Assembly: GCA_004154925.1 (NCBI GenBank) | Contig: QJNS01000003.1 | Coordinates: 186,001 to 250,000, forward strand | DNA length: 64,000 nucleotides | From: Monosporascus cannonballus | Lineage: Eukaryota > Ascomycota > Sordariomycetes > Xylariales | Reading direction: 5' to 3' | Part shown: positions 36,301 through 43,363 of the stretch, in pieces | Position numbering within the stretch: the stretch's first letter is position 1 | Layout: each line of letters starts with the position of its first letter | The notes under the pieces: model-generated | What the model was told of the DNA's origin: nothing | The model's input: the letters and a program-made list of their open reading frames with translations, nothing else | Database searches by the model: none | Position numbers and translations under genes: made by a program

Positions 36301-37313
36301 TATATATTTGGCTTGGATTATGTTAATAATTTTTCTATCGTTTCCTTAATTATTCCTAAATTATTTTTCCGGTATAGGTATTTAATTATTTTATCGTGAT
36401 TTTTTTAGTTTTCTGTATTTATAAGCTTTATATCCCATTTTGCCATAATTAAAACACTTGATTTGGCTTTAAATTTATTTATAGGTAACGCCGAATTCCA
36501 TAAGTTCTGGTACCGTTCTGTAAGAAATAAGGGGTACGTTTTATTTTTTCCTTTAATTAAACTTGTTATATCTCGAATACAAAGCATATTATTTTTTTTC
36601 TATCGTTTTTGAAATTGTTAATTATCGATTTTGATTATTTTTGAAATATACCGGTCCAGAGTATTTAATCGTTTAATCCGAATAATTTTATTTTTTATAT
36701 TATTTTTAACATTTTATAAAATATATTCATAAAGGCGTCGGTTTCGTTATTTTCCTATTTTGTTTAGTTGGAAAATTTTTAAAAATTATAACATATTTAG
36801 ATACAGGGTTTTTTTATTAAAATTATAAAAATTACTAAGCCGTAAATTGTTTTTTATTCGGATTGCCGAAATTATCGTATATTTTATTTTCGACATTGGG
36901 ATATAATGAAAAAAATCTTATTAATAAAGTCCTATTTATCCAACTTTTTTATTTCTAGGAACTTTTTCATAATAGGCTTAAATTAATTACCTCTGTTTCT
37001 CGTTAAATATATTTTTATTATTAGGACCTAATCCGCTGGATTATTAAGGTTCAAAAAACGAAAATAAATTTATATTTAAGTTGAAAAATTTAAAGGTTAC
37101 TTTTCTTATCGTAAAATTCCGGGTTTTTAAGTTTTATGCGGGCGAAAAAGGTTTGGGCAAATGGCATAGCTTTAATTTGTCGGATTTCCTTTTCCAATTC
37201 CCGAATTTAAACCTAAATTATTAAATAAGGGTTTTTTAAGTACTGGTCGACATTTTGACAACATTAAATATTGCTTAAAGTTTGACGGTATTTTTGAATA
37301 AAAATTTGTAACG
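33305..37313 (-). pseudogene. Family 1 gypsy, upstream portion (gag to reverse transcriptase)
   Basis: Minus-strand half of the interrupted gypsy on the 5' LTR side. It corresponds, reverse-complemented, to about 47.3-51.3 kb of the sister element. For example, CGGGATATTCTCGTCGTCGA near 36070 is the counterpart of TCGACGACGAGAATATTCCG near 48510, between gag and protease. No undamaged frame longer than about 60 codons remains, and the short frames at 33534-33719 and 36405-36587 are fragments of the dead polyprotein. Confidence 0.75.
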
Positions 37314-37693
37314 TATAATGAACTATACGGTTTAACCAATTATTAAACCTTAGTTATACGGGTTTATGTTAGCAGGAATATCGTAAGAATCTAAGTAATA
37401 AATATAGTAGTCGTATTACGTTTCGTAATACCAAAAGTATCTTAGGTAACGATATTATATTTGTATGCTGAAATTATCTAAATTATGAAAATAATAAACG
37501 GATATATATTTTTTTCTTTTTAGTTTAATCATTTATAATTATACGGCTTGGTAATAATCATAATCGCTTATAATCCCCTTTGATTACTTCTAATTACTTG
37601 CTTGGCAGTGATTACCGTTACGTGACCCATGGGGTGGTCCGTGTGATCCTTGTTTGACCGTTTCTTGAGGCCGGAGCTTGTTGGGTCGTAACA
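37314..37693 (-). repeat. Family 1 gypsy 5' LTR (minus orientation)
   Basis: 380 bp, starting TATAATGAACTATACGG and ending GGGTCGTAACA, followed by ATACG (37694-37698). The outer 130 bp (37560-37693) is almost free of RIP, for example ACGTGACCCATGGGGTGG, and gives the best view of the unmutated LTR sequence. Confidence 0.93.
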
Positions 37694-37698
37694 ATACG

Positions 37699-37925
37699 GT
37701 TAGTTATTAAAAAAACCATACGCCTAATTACGAAATTGAAGTACGTTAACGTCCATAATTATTGGTTTCGCGAAATCTATGCAACAGAAAGGATAAAGAT
37801 CGAATAGACGCTTATTAACGCCATAATGACAAATAGGTTAATTAAGCCCTTAAAATTCCAATAGCATTAGAAGTTTGTTAAGTTACTAAATCTTTAAGAC
37901 GTTATTTTAAGGTTAAAGGAAACCT
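37699..37925 (+). pseudogene. Copia pol, 3' end beyond the nested gypsy
   Basis: Reads on from 22285 as IRLITKLKYVNVHNYW, then EIYATERIKIE, TNRLIKPL and VKLLNL. This matches the end of copia RNase H (family form: LRHVDVHNHWLRQ..., then ADGLTKAL). It ends near 37925. The remaining 370 bp before the LTR is non-coding and holds a tRNA-like sequence and a polypurine tract (GGGAGGG, 38285-38291). Confidence 0.85.
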
Positions 37926-38070
37926 AGAAAATGTTGATTTATTTTAAACGTCGCTTAATAACGGAAGATTATTACTTTCGTTTTTTTTATAGTTCTTTCC
38001 TTTACCGTTTTTATATTTTTATCCCTAGACGACCTTAAAGGTAGGGTTAATAAAGAAACTTTCTAATAAA

Positions 38071-38140
38071 GCTTTTGTAGTTTAGCGGTATAATATCAGG
38101 TCCTAATACTTAAAATATAAGTTCGAATCCTATTAAAAGC
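38071..38140 (+). pseudogene. tRNA-like sequence, RIP-mutated
   Basis: 70 nt with a 7-bp acceptor stem (GCTTTTG / TAAAAGC, last pair G-T), a box A-like TAGTTTAGCGGTA, and an intact box B GTTCGAATCC inside a T-arm whose stem mismatch fits a RIP transition. The anticodon arm is TCAGG/CTTAA around an 8-nt loop containing CCTAA. The unmutated stem was probably TCAGG/CCTGA, and the loop is one base too long for a standard tRNA. It lies between copia pol and the 3' LTR. A tRNA pseudogene or captured tRNA is more likely than a working gene; an identity (Arg-CCT) cannot be assigned safely. Confidence 0.45.
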
Positions 38141-38143
38141 TTC

Positions 38144-38181
38144 GGAAGTACGTCGTAAAAAATACTTTATTACGTACCTCC
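38144..38181. repeat. 10-bp hairpin after the tRNA-like sequence
   Basis: GGAAGTACGT (38144-38153) and ACGTACCTCC (38172-38181) pair with one mismatch around an 18-nt AT-rich loop. It could be part of the copia 3' untranslated region. Confidence 0.6.
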
Positions 38182-38293
38182 CCGACCTTTTATTTTTCTT
38201 ATTTTTATCCTAAATATTACGGTATTTCCTTTTTGGGCACTTATTTAATGTCGTAAGAGCTTTAGCTGTTAGTTCTTAATAGCTGGGAGGGTA

Positions 38294-38532
38294 TATTAAA
38301 CCCAGCTGAAGTCGATCAAATAGCTAAGCCTTGGCTTAGTTTGATCACCTACTGAAATAAGGTTACTTTATGCACTCCCGGTATCTTTTCTTCTTAGCTA
38401 CAGCTATATTTACGTGTATAAAAGGAGGGTTCGTTACTCTCACCCTCTAGCTAGGACCTTCTAGAGGTCATGCAACCTTTAATATACCTTTTCTTCAGTT
38501 ATTTGCTTCTGTGTGTGATGCAGGGTCTCATA
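38294..38532 (+). repeat. Copia 3' LTR
   Basis: 239 bp from TATTAAACCC to TCTCATA, preceded by a GGGAGGG polypurine tract. Apart from its first few bases it is almost unmutated, unlike the adjoining copia interior. It carries TATA-like GTGTATAAAAGG. A host gene frame begins inside it. Confidence 0.92.
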
Positions 38533-39042
38533 ATATCCGAGGCAGTGGTCGCCGCGCTGGCGGCGCTGCTTAAGGATGAGGATTCATCCATCCGATCCAA
38601 GGCCGCCTATGCTTTGGGCGGCCAAGCGAACCTATCCGAGGCAGTGGTTGCGGCGCTGGCGGCGCTGCTTAAGAATAAGGATTGGGACGTCCGATCCAGC
38701 GCCGCCAAAGCCTTAGGCAGCCAATCAAACTTATTAGATATAATCCTCGAGTCTATTGGGCTGTTAAAAAAGCCTCAAAAACAGCCCATAGTTACGAGTT
38801 CTACCTTTAATCCTCAGTTTGTGGAGTCTTTCTACGGGGTTCTGCTATATAGCAGTTTTATGGATCAATCTACTTTATGCATCGATCGTCGCTCTTGTAT
38901 TATCGACAGAGCAAGTGGACTTCGAATGGCTTCTTTAGAGCCAAGCACTTTACGTGACCAATTTCTAACCGCACTTCGCAAAGGTCGCCAACTTTGGAAT
39001 CATCATGGCTATAAGCTATGGGACAACTTTGAGAGATCATAG
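38470..39042 (+). CDS. HEAT-repeat protein fragment, 5' end supplied by copia LTR
   Basis: An open frame of 190 residues. The first 21 codons (38470-38532) lie in the copia LTR and spell a hydrophobic, non-native peptide. Host sequence starts at once with two HEAT repeats of exactly 33 residues: SEAVVAALAALLKDEDSSIR... (from 38536) and SEAVVAALAALLKNKDWDVR... (from 38635). The units are 99 bp long and very similar at DNA level, as in recently amplified arrays. A C-terminal tail follows with FYGVLLYSSFMDQ, LCIDRRSCIIDRASGLR and LRDQFLTALRKGR. Such HEAT arrays plus tail occur at the C-terminus of fungal NACHT/NLR-like proteins. Here the N-terminal domains and earlier repeats are missing, so this is probably a truncated, non-functional remnant, though it could be transcribed from the LTR. 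Confidence 0.7.
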   Translation: MQPLIYLFFSYLLLCVMQGLIISEAVVAALAALLKDEDSSIRSKAAYALGGQANLSEAVVAALAALLKNKDWDVRSSAAKALGSQSNLLDIILESIGLLKKPQKQPIVTSSTFNPQFVESFYGVLLYSSFMDQSTLCIDRRSCIIDRASGLRMASLEPSTLRDQFLTALRKGRQLWNHHGYKLWDNFERS

Positions 39043-40122
39043 TCTGCGATGATTGAAACAGCTATTTAACATCCCCTCCTCTCACCCTTACTGTTTTGTA
39101 GGTAGGGACAAGAATAAATTTCAGATATTTAGATTCTGCTCATTGAATATTCTGTATCCTTTGTTTGCTGAGGTATCCTACGGCTTCATACAGTCTTATA
39201 AAATCTTAATATGCAACTAATAGAGACTCGAAAGGTAAAGCTTGAAGTAGACTATTTGCTAATGGGAGGAAGCAGAGAAGCTTGTCATGCAGGTGATGGA
39301 AACTCGCAAGATGAAGCTTGGAGCAGACCATCCGATACGCCGACTAGTATAATGATCTGGCCCACACTTAGTATTCTATGGGAAGATACACAAAGCCATG
39401 GATCTAATGGAGATGTGCGTCCAGTTTAGCGAAATGAAATAAGGGTTGGATCATCCTAATACGCAATCGTCAATCTTAACCATAAATATTTGGAGACGGC
39501 TAGATGTGGAGACGGCTAGATGGTCGAGTCTCAAGCTGGTTACCCTTCATTACTGCCTGTCCACATTTAGATCTACCCATCTCTTCACGTCCGTCTCTTC
39601 ACAGCTTGAAAATCTCGTTCCGAAAGGTCTGATGGCGGCCCGTAGGGGCCGTTCTCCTGTTCCGAAAGGTTCTTCCTTCCGCGTCCTTCACACCAGTGAA
39701 AAATTTGCACGGGTCACTGAACGCTCCGTGCGAGCTGCGCCTTAACGCATGCGCCACGAAGCCACAGAAACACTCGCCAAGGGGTAAGCCATATAAATCC
39801 CGATAGTTAAAGTAAGCCTAAAAGTTGTCGAGAACAACCCTAGCAAATTGGGGGCGATAAGTCTCAGTATTCAGCCTAATCCGGCTCCTACTCTTAGGTT
39901 CAAGAACACAGGCCCAATTGAGCTTTTTGAGCTAACAGCAGCAGCAGCTAATGGTGGATGTAATTAGGCAGCAGATTTTGGTTGCAGGCAGCCGTCACTA
40001 TGATTGGGCACCGTTGCATAAGGAGAGCCTCGCCTGTGCCAAGCTGAGGGCTCCAGCGTCTATCTGGCAAGTATGCGGCAGCAGAATTCTTCGACTCGTT
40101 CTCCCCTGCAGGCTTTAGCAGT
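39043..40122. other. Intergenic region upstream of the HET gene
   Basis: No domain-bearing frame is seen on either strand. Short frames (39211-39429, 39446-39745) look random. It contains a perfect 16-bp tandem duplication at 39491-39522, two copies of GTTCCGAAAGGT (about 39618 and 39659) and an AGC-rich run near 39939. Promoter elements of the HET gene would lie here but none is identified. Confidence 0.5.
39491..39522 (+). repeat. Perfect 16-bp tandem duplication
   Basis: TGGAGACGGCTAGATG occurs twice head to tail. It has the same unit length as the duplication at 11822-11853 but an unrelated sequence. Confidence 0.85.
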
Positions 40123-42087
40123 ATGGCTTTGGGAAGCCGCTCTCTAGCTGGCCCTGAAAGCAGCACGATGGACGACAAAGACCAGTCACTCCACAAACTC
40201 AGCCTACCCCACAGAGAGTCTATCATCTCGCAACTTGTCGACATAGGGAGCGAGAGCAATCAACAAGAACATGCCAAGTATCTCCCCTTCGTTCAGTATC
40301 TTCAGTGTCTCCGTCCGGAAGGTCTAGAGCTGCGTCGCACGTCTATTAACGCATTCTACGAGAAGCAATATATTGCATTATCCTACACATGGGATGCTTC
40401 GGAATACGAAGATGACGAGTCCGGGCGGTATCACGTCGAAGGTTGGAATGACAATGGACTCGAACAATCGAAAGTCCGAAATTGCGTTTTGGATCGCGTT
40501 GTCAGCTACATGCGTTATACCAATATGCAGCTCTTATGGATCGATCGGCATTGTATTCGTCAAGACGTATGCGATGATGCCTGCACCCACCACATCCACT
40601 GCACGCAGAAGCGTGATGCTATGCAGGCCATGGACCTCGTCTATCAGTTCAGTAGCCACCCCGTTGCAGTACTGGGTCGACCAGTGCAGATAGAATCTGA
40701 GCTGCATATCTTGGCAGACGTACTTTCAGGGGCCCTTGTCGTTGGTGATTCTGAGCCTAGGCTCTCAGGAAAGACCACAATTCGTGAGGCGAGGAAGGCG
40801 TTGTATCTCCTCCACGAGATTACCCAAGATCGTTGGTGGCATCGTGCCTGGACATTCCAGGAGAATTACCGTGGCGGAGTCCGTATGCAGCTGCTAATTC
40901 GTCACAACCCATCACTTGAACGACAAAAACTGAGGCATCGAGTGTTTGGTAATATACCGGGGGAGCTTTGCGTGCCGTCTGTCGACTTCTCCAGGGAGGC
41001 GACGCGGCTGTGCCTTGCATTCCGCAGGGTGCAGGATATTTCATGGATCAGCGATGTGCTCCGAACTGCTGGGAGGTACGCAGACATGCTGCACGAATCG
41101 AGCCCAATGACACCGACAGTGGTCGCTGACATTGAGGCACGCGAACTGAAGGTGCCGTGGGACCGGCTCGCCATTATCGCGAACTGTTGTCGATACTCAG
41201 TACGTCTAGATGGCGAAGCCCTCGTCCAGCAGGGTCATAGCCTCAGTCTGTCAGTGCTGGCTATGTGTTTACTTAATGGCGAGATCCTCAACAATAACGA
41301 CGAAGGCCTGAAGCCGATAGCTCTATTGACGGTATCAGAATTCCTCAAAGAACAGCTATTTAAGGCATTCAGCGCACCCGAGGACGACACCCGAAAGCTT
41401 ACATTTAACAAAGGCTGTCGATTGACGGATGTTAAACTTACATCAGACGGTATCTTGACAAAGGGGCATCTGTGGAAATTAGGTCGTGTTGTTGATACTG
41501 CGATGTTTCGGCGGAAACTACCGTGGATCGACAACCCCAACGGCCAACTGACATTGACTCAGCGAAAGGGCCTTCTACAGCTAGTTTTCCGTCTATGCGA
41601 TTTAAAATACCGCTCTCTCGCCCACCGTATCGATGAATACCTTGACGCCGATGCTAAGGCTAGGGATGCCGGCACCTCTTTCACTGAAATCTATCTCCAT
41701 GGCATGGCCTGTGAGCTAGCAGCAGCCATCCGGGCACGCCGGAAGCTGAGACTAGGTTGCATCTGGGACCCGTCAGGAAGGCCGGCGCCGTACCGTGCTG
41801 TCTTCATGTGGTCTAACGAAGATGGGGACAGGAGCGAGGCATATCCGCCGCCGGCTTTTGTTTTTACCTCGGCATGGTCCCGAGATCTGGGCTCAGAGGT
41901 TCATGACGCTAATGATATTGACCGTCATGTCTCACTTGAAGTCGACCTTGAGGAACTCCTCATTAGCGATGGCACGCCGCGGCTCCGCACCCGTAGCTGG
42001 CTGCTCGGCATGTGCTTCTTCAATGAGTGCCCGCGCACTAAAGTGCTATTCCCTTGGCCGCGAGCATTACAAGCAGTTAAGCTATAG
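40123..42087 (+). CDS. HET-domain protein (heterokaryon incompatibility-type)
   Basis: An uninterrupted frame of 654 residues with the three blocks of the fungal HET domain. YIALSYTW at 83-90 is the first. LLWIDRHCIRQD at 137-148 corresponds to the family's (L)WID..CI(N)Q; here Arg-His replaces the usual small or acidic residues. VYQFSSHPVAVLG, at about 173-185, is followed by DRWWHRAWTFQE at 236-247. The C-terminal 400 residues have no recognised domain. HET domains act in cell-death responses to non-self after hyphal fusion; whether this one does is unknown. The start could be Met 16 (40168). No intron, frameshift or RIP damage is seen, in contrast to the broken genes on either side. It is close to transposon-rich DNA and a HEAT-repeat remnant, a setting common for such fast-evolving genes. 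Confidence 0.9.
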   Translation: MALGSRSLAGPESSTMDDKDQSLHKLSLPHRESIISQLVDIGSESNQQEHAKYLPFVQYLQCLRPEGLELRRTSINAFYEKQYIALSYTWDASEYEDDESGRYHVEGWNDNGLEQSKVRNCVLDRVVSYMRYTNMQLLWIDRHCIRQDVCDDACTHHIHCTQKRDAMQAMDLVYQFSSHPVAVLGRPVQIESELHILADVLSGALVVGDSEPRLSGKTTIREARKALYLLHEITQDRWWHRAWTFQENYRGGVRMQLLIRHNPSLERQKLRHRVFGNIPGELCVPSVDFSREATRLCLAFRRVQDISWISDVLRTAGRYADMLHESSPMTPTVVADIEARELKVPWDRLAIIANCCRYSVRLDGEALVQQGHSLSLSVLAMCLLNGEILNNNDEGLKPIALLTVSEFLKEQLFKAFSAPEDDTRKLTFNKGCRLTDVKLTSDGILTKGHLWKLGRVVDTAMFRRKLPWIDNPNGQLTLTQRKGLLQLVFRLCDLKYRSLAHRIDEYLDADAKARDAGTSFTEIYLHGMACELAAAIRARRKLRLGCIWDPSGRPAPYRAVFMWSNEDGDRSEAYPPPAFVFTSAWSRDLGSEVHDANDIDRHVSLEVDLEELLISDGTPRLRTRSWLLGMCFFNECPRTKVLFPWPRALQAVKL

Positions 42088-42551
42088 CAGAGGACGTAAC
42101 GAGATACAGGAAGCATACAGGCTAAGAAAACTCATTGCTTGCGAGTTTCGATATTCATTCAATAGTCCATACATACATATCTCGAAAGTATGAGTAACTA
42201 TCGTTTCTCTCTACTATATTATAACCATAAGGAAAGACTTGGCCTATTTCATTTTCATCTCTTTACTGACCATAGTTCAAGGTTTAAAACGCTAAAAGCC
42301 ATCATTCTCCTCAGTCGAGCACGCTTATTTGATTTTGTCGGCAATATACCCGACTCAGGATAATTAATGTCATGTAAAGCTTGAAAGAATTGGCAGAAGA
42401 GACACAAAGATCATTGAGAATCCATTGGCTCCTGTAAACAAGGGTTGACGATTGCAATTTTTATTGTAGCCAGGCTAGAGATTGAGAAAATGCAAGACAT
42501 GCGACCTCAGCTATGAGCTATTTCTAAAATAATGTCTCAACACTTAATCAC
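42088..42551. other. Intergenic region
   Basis: AT-leaning, without a recognisable gene or repeat. It lies between two plus-strand genes and probably contains the 3' untranslated region of the HET gene. Confidence 0.5.
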
Positions 42552-43154
42552 ATGCAAACGCCATCGACGCCAGGTCCATCCCTTGGATATCTATCAGATC
42601 CTGAAGTGCCGAAAAATGTGGGGCCTCACACTACGGCGGGACACTATCAGGTCTTAAATCTCACAATATCTATGAAATGTCGTCAATCTCCCATCGAGCG
42701 CACAACCATGCTCTCTCAGTCGATCTCATCGTCCATACAGCAATGCTATGCCTATTATAAGCCGATAATTGCCACTCTATCCAGTGAGTTTCTGGATGAA
42801 GCATTGCTAATATACGAATATGAACGCAACGTGGATACATTGATTACAGTAACGGCCACATCGACAATAAGTACTATCTTCGCGTATTTGGGAAGGGGCA
42901 AAGCTGGGTATCCTACACACTATGAAAACGCACGCATGGCTACGCGCCTGGGTTTATATGCTGGGCCTGGCGATCAGTCCCCCAATCCACTGGATCTTCA
43001 CAACGAGAAGTCAGAAAAGCGGCATTTGCAACAGCATGGGGTTCTTTTAACTTCCAAATGTAAATTATTCCACGAACCTCGTTGCACGGGCGTATTGACT
43101 TGGAGTGTTGTCGATGACCTTGTACCGAATTTTCTAGGGGTCACGCGGGATTAG
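42552..43154 (+). CDS. Possible fragment of a fungal transcription-factor regulatory domain
   Basis: A 200-residue open frame. The middle (SISSSIQQCYAYYKPIIATL, DEALLIYEYERNVDTLITV, then TSTISTIFAYLGRGK) is helical and followed by ENARMATRLGLYAG. The end reads TWSVVDDLVPNFLGVTRD. The order of a helical stretch, A(R)MA..LGL, then a W.V..D....LG block resembles the middle homology region of Zn2Cys6 factors (A..MA..LGL ... W..F..D......LGR). No Zn2Cys6 cluster is found upstream, and the stretch between the two motifs is shorter than usual. It may therefore be a truncated or decaying copy. The similarity is weak and by eye, so an unrelated hypothetical protein is possible. Confidence 0.4.
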   Translation: MQTPSTPGPSLGYLSDPEVPKNVGPHTTAGHYQVLNLTISMKCRQSPIERTTMLSQSISSSIQQCYAYYKPIIATLSSEFLDEALLIYEYERNVDTLITVTATSTISTIFAYLGRGKAGYPTHYENARMATRLGLYAGPGDQSPNPLDLHNEKSEKRHLQQHGVLLTSKCKLFHEPRCTGVLTWSVVDDLVPNFLGVTRD

Positions 43155-43363
43155 ATTCATATAGCCAGCACAGATTTGGTACCCAGTTACGATATCATAA
43201 GTATTAGCTTATTTGGTACTAACGCCATATATGCTGTTCTCGGTGGCTCCTTTAAGATTCTCCTTTACAACACAAATAGCTAGATTAACTGGTCTAAAGC
43301 TAGAAAAAGTATTGTCAGTAGTGATTGAAACCTGTTGTGCCTAGAGCCTGCGACTACCCGGGC
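43155..43363. other. Intergenic, convergent gene ends
   Basis: About 200 bp between the plus-strand frame ending at 43154 and the minus-strand gene ending at 43364. No distinctive feature is seen. Confidence 0.5.

Larger units (their letters stand above)
22286..37693 (-). mobile_element. Family 1 Ty3/gypsy element, minus strand, itself twice interrupted
   Basis: Terminal LTRs 22286-22663 and 37314-37693 are bounded by ATACG on both sides (22281-22285 and 37694-37698), the expected 5-bp target duplication. Subtracting the inner gypsy (26161-33304), the 1.5 kb insertion (22734-24246) and their target duplications leaves about 6.74 kb, close to the uninterrupted sister at 46902-53663 (6.76 kb). 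The internal region is the reverse complement of the sister's: polypurine tract, antisense frame, chromodomain and integrase on the low-coordinate side (24.2-26.1 kb), reverse transcriptase, protease and gag at 33.3-37.3 kb. It is heavily RIP-mutated. Confidence 0.9.
17089..38532 (+). mobile_element. Ty1/copia retrotransposon interrupted by nested gypsy elements
   Basis: The plus-strand copia element spans 17089-22285 and resumes at 37699 or directly before it; the 5-bp ATACG is present on both sides of the inserted gypsy. Reading across the junction, the RNase H frame ends NNKQTIR on the left and continues IRL...TKLKYVNVHNYW on the right, as expected for a single uninterrupted pol before insertion. 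With insertions removed it would be about 6 kb. The flanking 5-mers, GTATG on the left and ATATC on the right, do not match well, so the two outer ends may come from different insertions joined by recombination. Confidence 0.9.

Noticed and set aside
38470..38532. Signal peptide or membrane anchor of the HEAT protein
   Set aside because: The hydrophobic stretch is encoded by the copia LTR end and is an accident of the insertion.
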